Below are positions 29,955 to 40,046 of a stretch of DNA of 64,000 nucleotides, one piece after another. A program made the position numbers and the translations under genes. Source of the stretch: CAXXXW01 sp963665555 (GTDB lineage Bacteria; Pseudomonadota; Alphaproteobacteria; Thalassobaculales; Thalassobaculaceae); the NCBI GenBank assembly GCA_963665555.2, contig OY762308.1, forward strand, positions 2,542,001 through 2,606,000. The letters are read 5' to 3'. The notes under the pieces were generated by a model that was given only the letters and a program-made list of their open reading frames with translations, did no database searches and was not told the origin of the DNA. Each line of letters starts with the position of its first letter. The stretch's first letter is position 1.

Positions 29955-31157
29955 ATGAGCATCCTCGCCGCGCGGCTGGACCGCATCCAGACCTCGCCCA
30001 CCATCGCCATGAGCGCCAAGGCCCGCGAGCTGAAGGCCCAGGGGCGCGACGTCATCGGGCTCAGCGCCGGCGAGCCGGACTTCCCCACGCCGCCGCACAT
30101 CGTGCGCGCCGCCGAGGCGGCGATGGCGCGCGGCGAGACCAAATACACCGATCCCGACGGCAGCCCCGAACTGAAGCGCGCGGTGGCGGACAAGTTCCGG
30201 CGCGACAACGGCCTCGACTACGCGACGGACCAGGTGACGATCGGCACCGGCGGCAAGCAGGTGCTCTACAACGCCCTGATGGCGACGCTGGACCCCGGCG
30301 ACGAGGTCGTCATCCCGGCCCCGTACTGGGTCTCCTACCCCGACATGGCGCTGCTGGCGGAGGGGACGCCGGTCGTCGTCGAATGCGCCCAGGAGAACCG
30401 CTTCATCCTCCAGCCCGAGGACCTGGAGCGGGCGATCACGCCGCGCACCAAGTGGCTGATCCTGAACAGCCCCTCCAACCCGTCGGGCGCCGCCTACGGC
30501 TGGGAGGAGATGAAGGCGATTACCGACGTGCTGCTCCGCCATCCCCATGTCTGGGCGATGTCGGACGACATGTACGAGCACCTCGTCTACGACGATTTCC
30601 GCTTCTGCACCCCGGCCGAGGTGGAGCCGGCGCTGTACGACCGCACGCTGACAGTGAACGGCATGTCGAAGGCGTTCTGCATGACCGGCTGGCGCATCGG
30701 CTTCGCGGCCGGGCCGAGGCCGCTGATCGCGGCGATCCGCAAGATCCAGTCGCAGTCCACCTCCAACCCCTGCTCGATCAGCCAGGCGGCGTCGGTGGCG
30801 GGGCTGGACGGGCCGATGGGGTTCCTGGCCGAGAACAACAAGGTCTTCAAGGAGCGGCGCGACCTGGTGTGCTCGATGCTGAACCAGGCCAGCGGCCTGT
30901 CCTGCCCGACGCCGGAGGGCGCGTTCTATGTCTACCCCTCCTGCGCCGGCCTGATCGGGCGGAAGACGCCGGACGGCGCGACGCTGGAGACGGACGAGGA
31001 CGTGGCGCGGTACTTCCTGGAGGCCGAGGGCGTGGCGGCGGTGCACGGCGCGGCCTTCGGCCTCAGCCCGCATTTCCGCATCTCCTACGCGACCTCGACG
31101 GATGTGCTTGAGGACGCCTGCGCGCGCATCCAGCGGGCCTGCGCCGCGCTGAACTGA
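29955..31157 (+). CDS. Aspartate aminotransferase (class I PLP aminotransferase)
   Basis: A 400-residue fold-type I aminotransferase, subgroup Igamma, exchanging amino groups between aspartate and 2-oxoglutarate. Family landmarks are VIGLSAGEPDFPTP, KYTDPDGSPELKRAV, NSPSNPSGAAY, the PLP lysine in NGMSKAFCMTGWRIGF and the C-terminal RISYATS. The ATG at 29955 is preceded by ACGGAGG. It is a monocistronic housekeeping gene. A different transaminase specificity (for example prephenate) cannot be excluded. Confidence 0.94.
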   Translation: MSILAARLDRIQTSPTIAMSAKARELKAQGRDVIGLSAGEPDFPTPPHIVRAAEAAMARGETKYTDPDGSPELKRAVADKFRRDNGLDYATDQVTIGTGGKQVLYNALMATLDPGDEVVIPAPYWVSYPDMALLAEGTPVVVECAQENRFILQPEDLERAITPRTKWLILNSPSNPSGAAYGWEEMKAITDVLLRHPHVWAMSDDMYEHLVYDDFRFCTPAEVEPALYDRTLTVNGMSKAFCMTGWRIGFAAGPRPLIAAIRKIQSQSTSNPCSISQAASVAGLDGPMGFLAENNKVFKERRDLVCSMLNQASGLSCPTPEGAFYVYPSCAGLIGRKTPDGATLETDEDVARYFLEAEGVAAVHGAAFGLSPHFRISYATSTDVLEDACARIQRACAALN

Positions 31158-31183
31158 CGCCGCCCCCCGGCCGATCGCGGGGG

Positions 31184-31204
31184 GATCGCGCGGGCGGCGC
31201 GATT
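31184..31204 (+). terminator. Hairpin downstream of the aminotransferase gene
   Basis: ATCGCGC pairs with GCGCGAT around a 5-base loop, 27 bases after the stop codon. There is no real T-tract after it, so the terminator role is uncertain. Confidence 0.3.
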
Positions 31205-31209
31205 CGCCC

Positions 31210-31239
31210 TTGCGCCGTCGGCCCCGCCCCGCCGAAAAT
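31210..31239 (+). promoter_or_regulatory. Predicted promoter of the EF-G-like gene
   Basis: TTGCGC (31210-31215), 18 bases, GAAAAT (31234-31239), about 100 bases before the ATG. Confidence 0.35.
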
Positions 31240-31338
31240 GCGGCCCGGAAAAGCGGGGGGCGCCATGGCCTCGGCCCCTTCCGCGAACGCGCGGGTCCCG
31301 GCGCCGGACCCGCCGCCTGGGAAGGGGAGAAGCGCGAT

Positions 31339-33375
31339 ATGGCCAGTGCGAATGGAGGGTCCACCCGGTGCGCGGTCCTGGTCGGCCCGTACCAGAGCGG
31401 CAAGACGTCGCTGTTCGAGGCCCTGTTGCGGACCGCCGGCGCGATCGAGCGCAAGGGTTCGACGACGGCCGGAAACACCGTGGGCGACGCTTCCGACGAG
31501 GCGCGCAAGCGCCAGGCGAGCACGGAGCTTTCGGTCGGCCACGGCGTCTATCTCGACGACCGCTGGGCCTTCGTCGACACGCCCGGCTCGGTGGAGTTCC
31601 TCCAGGAGGCGCGCAACGCCTGCATGGCCGCCGACATCGCCGTCGTGGTGGTCGATTCCGAGGCGCAGAAAATCCCGGCCGTCGCGCCGATGCTGAAATT
31701 CCTCGGCGAACGCGCGATCCCCCATGTCGTCTTCATCAACAAGATCGACACCGCGAACGACACGGTGCGCGAGTTGATGGCCGCGCTGCAGGACGCCTGC
31801 GACCGGCCGCTGGCGCTGCGCCACGTGCCGATCCGCGACGGCGAGGCGATTACCGGCTACGCCGACCTGGTGAGCGAGCGCGCCTACGAATACACGCCCG
31901 AGGGCCCGTCGAAGCTGATCCCCCTGCCGGACTCGGCCGCCGAACGCCAGCAGGAGGCGCGCGAGGCGCTGCTGGAGACGCTGGCCGATTTCGACGACGG
32001 CCTGATGGAGAAAATCCTGGAGGAGGTCGACCTCGACAAGTCGGAAGTCTACGACCAGCTGGCCCGCACGCTGCGCGAGGACCTGCTGGTGCCGGTGGTG
32101 ATCGGCGCCGGCGAGCGCGACCACGGGGTGCAGCGGCTGATGAAGCTGCTGCGCCACGAGGCCCCCGGCCACGCGGAGACGGCGGCGCGGCGCGGCCTGG
32201 AGCCCGAGGGCGAGGCCGTGGCCCAGGTCTTCAAAACCCTGCACGCCCAGCACATGGGCAAGCTCTCCTTCGTCCGGGTCTGGCGCGGGACGATCAAGGA
32301 CGGCGAGACCCTGAACGGCGGCCGGTTGAGCGGCGTCAACGCGCTGCTCGGCGCGAAGCTGGAGAAGCGCCCCGCCGTCGAGGCCGGCGACATCGCGGCG
32401 TTCGGCCGGCTGGAGGACGCCGGGACCGGCGTCGTGCTCACCCCGTCGGGCGCCGCGCCGGAGGGGGCGCTGGAATGGCCCGAACCGCTCGCCCCGGTCT
32501 ACGCGATGGCGGTCGCGGCCGACAACCGCAACGACGAGGTCAAGCTCTCCGGCGCGCTGCAGCGGCTGCGCGAGGAGGACACCTCCCTCGGCATCTCGCA
32601 CAACGCCGCGATGGGCGAACTGATCGTCTCCGGCCAGGGCGACACGCAGATCCAGGTGCTGGGCGAGCGGCTGTCGAACCGCTTCAACCTCTCGGTCTCC
32701 GCCAACCCGCCGAGCGTGCCCTACAAGGAGACCATCCGCAAAACCGTGGACCAGCACGCGCGCCACAAGAAACAGAGCGGCGGGCACGGCCAGTTCGGCG
32801 ACGTGAAGGTCAAGATCGCGCCGCGCGAACGCGGGGCCGGCTTCGAGTTCATCGACAGCGTGGTCGGCGGCGCGGTGCCGCGCAACTACATCCCCGCCGT
32901 CGAGGAGGGGGTGAAGGACTTCATGAAGCGCGGCCCGCTCGGCTTCGAGGTGGTGGACCTCTCGGTCGAACTCTACGACGGCCAGCACCATTCGGTGGAC
33001 AGTTCCGACATGGCGTTCCGCACCGCCGCGCGCATCGCCATGACGGAGGGGCTGCCGAAATGCTCGCCCGTCCTGCTGGAGCCGGTGCTGCACGTGAAGA
33101 TCTCGATCCCGAACGACGCCACCGCCCGCATCCAGCGCATCGTCAGCGGCCGGCGCGGCCAGATCCTCGGCTTCCAGGCCAAGGACGGCTGGAAGGGCTG
33201 GGACGAGGTGGAGGCCAACATCCCGGAATCCGAGGTCCACGACCTGATCATCGAAATCCGCTCCGTCACCATGGGGGCGGGCACCTACGAATGGGCGTTC
33301 CACCGCCTCGCCGAGTTGAGCGGGCGGCTGGCCGACCAGGTGGTGGCGCGGCGCAACGACCCGGACGCCGCCTGA
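31339..33375 (+). CDS. Elongation factor G-like GTPase
   Basis: A 678-residue protein with the five-domain layout of EF-G. The P-loop is GPYQSGKTS at 16-24, clearly different from the GHIDAGKT form of canonical EF-G. The G3 motif is VDTPGSVEF and the G4 motif is NKID. Domain IV has KKQSGGHGQFGDVKVKIAP, and SGRRGQILGFQAK is in domain V. It corresponds to the EF-G-like family found alongside a separate ribosomal EF-G in many alphaproteobacteria and actinobacteria; its role in translation is not settled. The ATG at 31339 was chosen with GGGGAGAAG upstream; a longer in-frame N-terminus is possible. Confidence 0.9.
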   Translation: MASANGGSTRCAVLVGPYQSGKTSLFEALLRTAGAIERKGSTTAGNTVGDASDEARKRQASTELSVGHGVYLDDRWAFVDTPGSVEFLQEARNACMAADIAVVVVDSEAQKIPAVAPMLKFLGERAIPHVVFINKIDTANDTVRELMAALQDACDRPLALRHVPIRDGEAITGYADLVSERAYEYTPEGPSKLIPLPDSAAERQQEAREALLETLADFDDGLMEKILEEVDLDKSEVYDQLARTLREDLLVPVVIGAGERDHGVQRLMKLLRHEAPGHAETAARRGLEPEGEAVAQVFKTLHAQHMGKLSFVRVWRGTIKDGETLNGGRLSGVNALLGAKLEKRPAVEAGDIAAFGRLEDAGTGVVLTPSGAAPEGALEWPEPLAPVYAMAVAADNRNDEVKLSGALQRLREEDTSLGISHNAAMGELIVSGQGDTQIQVLGERLSNRFNLSVSANPPSVPYKETIRKTVDQHARHKKQSGGHGQFGDVKVKIAPRERGAGFEFIDSVVGGAVPRNYIPAVEEGVKDFMKRGPLGFEVVDLSVELYDGQHHSVDSSDMAFRTAARIAMTEGLPKCSPVLLEPVLHVKISIPNDATARIQRIVSGRRGQILGFQAKDGWKGWDEVEANIPESEVHDLIIEIRSVTMGAGTYEWAFHRLAELSGRLADQVVARRNDPDAA

Positions 33376-33389
33376 TCCCGGCGCGCGGC

Positions 33390-33418
33390 TTGCGCGGGGC
33401 CGGCGGCGGCCCCATGTA
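33390..33418 (+). promoter_or_regulatory. Possible promoter of msrP
   Basis: TTGCGC (33390-33395), 17 bases, CATGTA (33413-33418). The -10 is poor, but the -35 matches the box repeated across the window. Confidence 0.25.
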
Positions 33419-33481
33419 ACCGGGAAGGGCGCGGCGGGCGGCCGCGCCGATGTCGGGAGCGCTTCGCGCGAAGGAGGGGCC

Positions 33482-34492
33482 ATGTTCGGGAAACGCGGGC
33501 GGGGATGGGAGATTCCGGAGCGCGAGGCGACGCCGGAGGCGCTGTACCTCGACCGGCGCGCGCTGGCGCGCCGGCTGGCGGCCGGCCTGCTGCTGCCGGC
33601 GGCCGCCGGGCTGGCGGGCTGCTACGACGCCGGCGCCGCCGACGAGTCCGGCAAGGCCGGCGATGTCGAACTGGCCGAGGCCCCGCCGGACCCCACGACG
33701 GACCTCTACCCGGCGCAACGCAACCTCCGCTACCGGGTCGACCGGGGGCTGACGGACGAGGAGGACGCGACCACCTACAACAATTTCTACGAGTTCGGCT
33801 CGCACAAGAGCATCTCCCGCGCGGCCCAGGCGCTGCGGACGCGGCCGTGGACGGTGACGCTGGACGGCCTGGTCGAGGAGCCGCTGACGCTCGACATCGA
33901 CGCGCTGATCCGCCGGATGCCGCTGGAGGAGCGGGTCTACGCCCATCGCTGCGTCGAGGCGTGGTCGATGGTCGTGCCTTGGACCGGCTTCCCGCTCGCC
34001 GAACTGGTGAAGCTGGCGCGGCCGCTCTCCGGCGCGAAATACGTCGAGATGCGGACCTTCCTCGATCCCGACACGGCGCCGGGGCAGCGCCAGCACTGGT
34101 ATCCCTGGCCCTACCTCGAGGGGCTGACCATGGCGGAGGCGACCAACGAACTCGCCTTCCTGGCCACCGGCGTGTACGGCAAGCCGGCCCCGCCGCAGAT
34201 GGGCGCGCCGCTGCGCCTCGCGGTTCCGTGGAAATACGGCTTCAAGTCGATCAAGTCGATCGTGCGCTTCACCTTCGTCGCGAGCCGGCCGGTCTCGTTC
34301 TGGGAGGAGATCCAGTCGGCGGAGTACGGGTTCTGGGCCAATGTGAACCCGGATGTGCCGCATCCGCGCTGGAGCCAGAAGACGGAGAAGATGCTGGGCG
34401 GCGGGCGCATCCCGACGAAGCTCTACAACGGCTACGGCGAATACGTCGCCCATCTCTACAAGGGCATGGAGGGCGAGCGCCTGTTCGCCTGA
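33482..34492 (+). CDS. msrP: Protein-methionine-sulfoxide reductase catalytic subunit
   Basis: Periplasmic molybdoenzyme (YedY/MsrP family, 336 residues) repairing oxidised methionines of envelope proteins. The N-terminus has an Arg-rich pair DRRALARR before a hydrophobic stretch, consistent with Tat export; an LAGC at 44-47 hints at possible lipidation. The molybdenum-ligating Cys157 lies in AHRCVEAWSMVVPW. LPVE-type cofactor contacts continue through MRTFLDPDTAPGQ and VPWKYGFKSIKSI. The start has GGAGGGG upstream. The membrane haem partner MsrQ is not encoded next to it. Confidence 0.93.
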   Translation: MFGKRGRGWEIPEREATPEALYLDRRALARRLAAGLLLPAAAGLAGCYDAGAADESGKAGDVELAEAPPDPTTDLYPAQRNLRYRVDRGLTDEEDATTYNNFYEFGSHKSISRAAQALRTRPWTVTLDGLVEEPLTLDIDALIRRMPLEERVYAHRCVEAWSMVVPWTGFPLAELVKLARPLSGAKYVEMRTFLDPDTAPGQRQHWYPWPYLEGLTMAEATNELAFLATGVYGKPAPPQMGAPLRLAVPWKYGFKSIKSIVRFTFVASRPVSFWEEIQSAEYGFWANVNPDVPHPRWSQKTEKMLGGGRIPTKLYNGYGEYVAHLYKGMEGERLFA

Positions 34493-34526
34493 GGCGCGGG
34501 CGGCGGAGGGCCGCGGGGCCGGGGCG

Positions 34527-35207
34527 ATGTTCGCCGACGACGGGCGCGACGGCGATCCGGGCGCGCTGTCGTCGGCGCGGCGCCGGCTGGTGCCGCGCAT
34601 GAAGCTGCTGCACGACGCCGCCCTGCGGCTGCTGCCGGACCCCCGGCCGGGGGAGCCTTACCGCGTGCTCGACATCGGCACCGGCACCGGCCTGCTGGTC
34701 GCCCGGCTGATGCGCCGGATGCCGGCGGCGCGGGCTCACCTCGTCCACGACGGCGCGGCCAGCCTGGAGGCGGCGCGCGGCCGCCTCGCGGAGTTCGGCG
34801 ACCGGGTCGATTTCGAACTGGCGGAATACGTGCGGGCCGATTTCGGCGGCCCCTACGACGTGGCGATCACGGAGCTTTCCGCCAGTTTCCTGGAGAACAG
34901 GTCCAAGCGCACGCTGCTGTCGGCGACCTACGCGGCGCTGCGCCGGGGCGGGCGCGCGATCAACGTGATCCAGGCGCGCGGCGCGACGGAGGAGTCGGAG
35001 GGGGTGTTCGCGCGCGAATGGGAGAAGATGGCGCGCGACCTCGGCGCCACCGACGCCGACATCGCCGGCTCCATCGTCTCCGCGCCGCGCGGCCGCACCG
35101 CCACGCTGGCCCAGCAACTGGAATGGATGGCCGCCGACGGCTTCGAAAACGTGGACTGCTACCTGAAATTCTGGCGCTTCGCCGTCGTCGCGGGCGACAA
35201 GCTCTGA
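34527..35207 (+). CDS. Class I SAM-dependent methyltransferase
   Basis: A 226-residue protein with the SAM-binding motif YRVLDIGTGTGLLVARLM near 46-63, an acidic motif II region (YDVAITELSASFLEN) and a motif III-like loop after AALRRGGRAINV. The ELSASFLEN stretch is reminiscent of the acidic double-E loop of protein arginine methyltransferases, but the substrate is unknown. It starts 34 bases after msrP on the same strand and is probably co-transcribed with it. Confidence 0.75.
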   Translation: MFADDGRDGDPGALSSARRRLVPRMKLLHDAALRLLPDPRPGEPYRVLDIGTGTGLLVARLMRRMPAARAHLVHDGAASLEAARGRLAEFGDRVDFELAEYVRADFGGPYDVAITELSASFLENRSKRTLLSATYAALRRGGRAINVIQARGATEESEGVFAREWEKMARDLGATDADIAGSIVSAPRGRTATLAQQLEWMAADGFENVDCYLKFWRFAVVAGDKL

Positions 35208-35256
35208 GCGCGCGGGCGGCCGCGGCGCCGGGGCGCGGTCCTGGCCGCCTCGACGG

Positions 35257-35285
35257 TTGCGCGGGGCGGAACGCCGGGCTAATTC
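35257..35285 (+). promoter_or_regulatory. Predicted promoter of katG
   Basis: TTGCGC (35257-35262), 17 bases, TAATTC (35280-35285); the leader to the ATG is about 55 bases. Confidence 0.45.
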
Positions 35286-35346
35286 TCGCGCCGGCAACCG
35301 ACGGAGCCGGCGTTCCGAACCCGCGCACCGAACGAAGGAGACAATC

Positions 35347-37536
<2,190 letters not shown>

Positions 37537-37543
37537 CCGCCGC

Positions 37544-37580
37544 GGGAAGGCCCCCGAACCCCCGTTTCGAGGGCCTTCCC
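37544..37580 (+). terminator. Hairpin downstream of katG
   Basis: GGGAAGGCCC (37544-37553) and GGGCCTTCCC (37571-37580) form a perfect 10-base stem with a 17-base loop, directly after the katG stop. No T-tract follows. Confidence 0.5.
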
Positions 37581-37602
37581 CGCCGGCGGAGGAGATCGGC
37601 CC

Positions 37603-38154
37603 ATGCCCCGCGGCCCGCGAGGCGCCGGCGACCGGATCGTGGCCGTGCTCGACGACGCCCTTCTGGCGGCTCTCGGAGGGCGCTCGGGATCCGTGCGCAT
37701 GACGGCCGAGACGGCGGCCAAACAGGCGGCGCGCCACCCCGACCTCGCGCCGGAAGACTACGAGCGGTTGCAGACCGTTATCGACCATGGACACGCCATT
37801 CTCCAAAACGAGAAGACCCTGGCGTTCGTATGCGAATCGGCGGACGGCGGGTGGTTCAAGGCAGTCGTGAACCGGAGCGGCGACGGGCGCGAGACCAATC
37901 TTGTCACGTTCCACAAGTGCCGGGCGCGACAACTCGACTCCGCGCGGCGGCGCGGCGTCCCGGTTCGGGCGGGCGGAAAAGAAAAAGCGGCGCCCGGAGG
38001 TGCCCAACGTATCCCTCGCGAGGCCGAAGCCGCGGGGCTGGGTCTTGGCTCGGGCGCCAGCGCGACAATACCGGGGATCGACCCTCGCCCGCAAGGTCTT
38101 TTCGCTCCCGATCGGGCGAGCGACGGGGCGGGGACCGACCGCGAGCCGTCATGA
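37603..38154 (+). CDS. Possible phage-type BECR-fold nuclease-like protein
   Basis: A 183-residue protein with no certain assignment. Residues about 32-118 (TAETAAKQAARHPDLAPEDY, then IDHGHAILQNEKTLAFVCES, WFKAVVNRSGDGRETNLVTF) follow a pattern I associate with the phage barnase/EndoU/colicin E5-D/RelE-like (PBECR) domains. Those are often found in Mu-like phage head proteins or as stand-alone toxins. Residues after 120 are low-complexity and probably disordered. GGAGGAGA precedes the ATG. It lies between katG and a TacAT-type module. No phage gene is nearby, so it may be a remnant or a mobile stand-alone nuclease. Confidence 0.5.
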   Translation: MPRGPRGAGDRIVAVLDDALLAALGGRSGSVRMTAETAAKQAARHPDLAPEDYERLQTVIDHGHAILQNEKTLAFVCESADGGWFKAVVNRSGDGRETNLVTFHKCRARQLDSARRRGVPVRAGGKEKAAPGGAQRIPREAEAAGLGLGSGASATIPGIDPRPQGLFAPDRASDGAGTDREPS

Positions 38155-38198
38155 CCGCGCGCGTATTTTTTGGCCGTCGCCGTCCGGCGCCGGGACTG

Positions 38199-38227
38199 TT
38201 GACGGCTGTCTATACGCGCGATATACG
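38199..38227 (+). promoter_or_regulatory. Promoter and palindromic operator of the tacAT-like operon
   Basis: TTGACG (38199-38204), 17 bases, TATACG (38222-38227). The imperfect palindrome TATACGCGCGATATA (38211-38225) covers the -10 region, so antitoxin or complex binding there would block the polymerase. This arrangement fits autoregulation. Confidence 0.6.
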
Positions 38228-38266
38228 CTGGGCTGTCGGCTCGATCGGGACGGGGAGGGGCGCCGG

Positions 38267-38533
38267 ATGGCCCAGGTGAACTTCCGGCTGACGGCGGAGC
38301 GTCTGGCCCTCATCGACCGCGCGGCGGCGATCCGGGGCGTGACGCGGACCGAGTTCGTGCTGCGGTCGAGCGAGGCGGCGGCGATGGACGCCCTGAGCGA
38401 GCGGCCCGTCATCCTGCTCGACGACGAGGCCTGGGAAGCGTTCGTCGCCGCGCTCGACGCGCCGGCGGAGCCGGACGCCGCGCTGCGGGAGCGCTATGCG
38501 CGACATGCGCGACGGCCGTTGTGGAACGGGTAA
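38267..38533 (+). CDS. tacA: DUF1778 antitoxin (TacA-like)
   Basis: An 88-residue antitoxin. The N-terminal half is a ribbon-helix-helix DNA-binding domain (QVNFRLTAERLALIDRAAAI, then TRTEFVLRSSEAAA). The C-terminal half (VILLDDEAWEAFVAALDAP) is the toxin-neutralising tail typical of DUF1778 proteins. The ATG at 38267 follows GGGGAGGGG. It overlaps the toxin gene by 13 bases. It should repress its own promoter through the palindrome upstream. Confidence 0.9.
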   Translation: MAQVNFRLTAERLALIDRAAAIRGVTRTEFVLRSSEAAAMDALSERPVILLDDEAWEAFVAALDAPAEPDAALRERYARHARRPLWNG

Positions 38534-39030
38534 CCGCGCCGGAGCCGTTGGGCGAAGGCCACGACGTCTCCGGCTTCGCGTCCGGCGCGCCCGCCCTCGA
38601 CGCCTGGCTTCGCGGCAAGGCGCGCCTGAACGAGGCAAAGGGCGGCGCCCGCGCCTATGTCGTTTGCGCGGGCGGCCGGGCGGTCGGCTTCTACAGCCTC
38701 GCCGCGACCTCCGTCGAGCGGCGCCGCGTTTCCTCGCGGATCGGGCGGGGGTTGCCCGAACCGATCCCGGCGATCCTGCTCGGGCAACTGGCGGTGGACG
38801 AGGCCTGGCGCGGGCGCGGACTGGGGGCGGACCTGCTGGTGGACGCGGCGAGGCGGGCGGCGTCGGCCGCGAGGGTGGTCGGCGCGCGCGCCGTCGTCGT
38901 CCAGACGCTGGACGAAACGGCGAGGTCCTTCTACGAGCGGTTCGGATTCGTCCGGTTCTCGGAACACGAGCCGCTCATGTTGGCGTTGCGAATGTCCCGG
39001 CTGCAAGCGCTGCTCGCGGACCGCCCGTAG
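38521..39030 (+). CDS. tacT: GNAT acetyltransferase toxin (TacT-like)
   Basis: A 169-residue GNAT protein whose relatives acetylate aminoacyl-tRNA and stop translation. Motifs include the N-terminal FASGAPALDAWLRGKA, the acetyl-CoA loop LAVDEAWRGRGLGADLL, and SFYERFGFVRFSEHEPLM near the end with the conserved Tyr. The start is a GTG at 38521 inside the end of the antitoxin gene, giving strong translational coupling. The length is normal and nothing is broken. Confidence 0.9.
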   Translation: MERVTAPEPLGEGHDVSGFASGAPALDAWLRGKARLNEAKGGARAYVVCAGGRAVGFYSLAATSVERRRVSSRIGRGLPEPIPAILLGQLAVDEAWRGRGLGADLLVDAARRAASAARVVGARAVVVQTLDETARSFYERFGFVRFSEHEPLMLALRMSRLQALLADRP

Positions 39031-39096
39031 GCGGCCTCCCGATCCGGTTTCCGCCATCGCTCCGTCCGCCCGGTCCGAGGCGTCTCCGCCGGCCGG

Positions 39097-39384
39097 TCAG
39101 GCGGCGGCGAACTTGCGGATCGCGACCGGCTCCCGGTCTTGCTGGACGCGCCATAGGTCGTACTGCATCTGCTGGCGCAACCAGCTCTCCGGGCTGCCGC
39201 CGAAAGCGTGCGACAGCCGGATCGCCATCTCCGGCGATATGCCGATATGCCCGTTCAGCAGCAGCGAAAGCGTGTTGCGCGAGACGGCGAGGCCCCTGGC
39301 GGCCTCCGTCACCGTCAGGCCCAGGGGTTCGAGGCACTGGCGCCGAATGAACGCGCCGGGATGGGGCGGATCGTGCATGAGCAT
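39097..39384 (-). CDS. higA: HigA-family antitoxin (pair 1)
   Basis: A 95-residue XRE-type helix-turn-helix protein. HPGAFIRRQCLEPLGLTVTE leads into the HTH ARGLAVSRNTLSLLLNG, followed by ISPEMAIRLSHAFGGSPESW, the fingerprint of HigA/VapI antitoxins. It lies 12 bases after the HigB toxin gene on the same strand, the toxin-first order typical of hig modules. It is paralogous to the antitoxin at 39748-40035. Confidence 0.92.
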   Translation of the reverse strand: MLMHDPPHPGAFIRRQCLEPLGLTVTEAARGLAVSRNTLSLLLNGHIGISPEMAIRLSHAFGGSPESWLRQQMQYDLWRVQQDREPVAIRKFAAA

Positions 39385-39396
39385 GGCGAGGCCCTC

Positions 39397-39675
39397 CTAA
39401 TGGTAGTCCAGGTAATCCACATCGACGGCGTCGCCGTCCTCGAACCGGAAGACCACCCGCCAGTTCGCGCGCACGGCGACAGCCCAGAAGCCCGCGAGGT
39501 TCCCCATCAGCCGGTGGAGCCGGAGGCCGGGCAGGTCCATGTCCTCCGGGCCGGCCGAGGCGTTGAGGCGGGCCAGGATGTCCCGCACCTTCTCGCGATG
39601 CTCGGCGTGGATGCGCCGCTCCTCGCCGCGCTCCATAAAGCGCCTGAGCGCCCGGCTTCGGAAACTCCGTATCAT
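39397..39675 (-). CDS. higB: HigB-family RNase toxin (pair 1)
   Basis: A 92-residue RelE-superfamily toxin predicted to cleave mRNA on the ribosome. It begins MIRSFRSRALRRFMERGEE and ends with NWRVVFRFEDGDAVDVDYLDYH, the typical HigB C-terminus. The ATG at 39675 lies only a few bases below the predicted -10 hexamer (39681-39686), so the transcript may be leaderless. An imperfect inverted repeat (39673-39698) covers the start. Confidence 0.92.
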   Translation of the reverse strand: MIRSFRSRALRRFMERGEERRIHAEHREKVRDILARLNASAGPEDMDLPGLRLHRLMGNLAGFWAVAVRANWRVVFRFEDGDAVDVDYLDYH

Positions 39676-39680
39676 GGCGG

Positions 39681-39709
39681 ACTGTAATCCGCACCATGTC
39701 GTATGTCAA
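39681..39709 (-). promoter_or_regulatory. Strong predicted promoter of higBA pair 1
   Basis: Minus strand: consensus TTGACA (39704-39709), exactly 17 bases, TACAGT (39681-39686). The predicted first transcribed base is at about 39674-39675, the A of the higB ATG. The sequence 39673-39698 forms an imperfect inverted repeat, with CATGG at each outer end and GGA/TCC inside, and is a candidate HigA operator. Confidence 0.6.
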
Positions 39710-39747
39710 CCGCCCCGCGCCTCCGGGCCGGGGCGTTCCCGCCGGCG

Positions 39748-40035
39748 TCAGCGGGCCGCGGCGAGCGGTTCGACCTCCGAGAGGTCCAGCGTCGCGCGGG
39801 CGCGGTCGAGGTCGTACAGGCACTGCAGGTTCAGCCAGGATTCCGCCGTCATCCCCAGGGCCGGCCCGATGCGCAGCGCCGTGTCCGCCGTGACCGCGCG
39901 GCGGCCGTGGACGATTTCGTCGATTCGCCGTGGCGGAACCCCCGCCGCCTTCGCGAGCCGGTGCTGGCTCACGCCGAGCTCCTCCAGGATTTCCGCCAGA
40001 TGCTCGCCGGGGTGGATCGGCTCCATGTCGGCCAT
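39748..40035 (-). CDS. higA: HigA-family antitoxin (pair 2)
   Basis: A 95-residue HTH protein of the same family and length as the antitoxin of pair 1: EPIHPGEHLAEILEELGVSQ, HRLAKAAGVPPRRIDEIVHG, then VTADTALRIGPALGMTAESW. The ATG at 40035 has AGGAGG seven bases upstream; an alternative ATG at 40026 is less well placed. It follows its toxin gene by 11 bases. Sequence identity to pair 1 is low apart from the fold residues, so this is not a recent duplicate. Confidence 0.92.
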   Translation of the reverse strand: MADMEPIHPGEHLAEILEELGVSQHRLAKAAGVPPRRIDEIVHGRRAVTADTALRIGPALGMTAESWLNLQCLYDLDRARATLDLSEVEPLAAAR

Positions 40036-40046
40036 GACCGCGCCTC

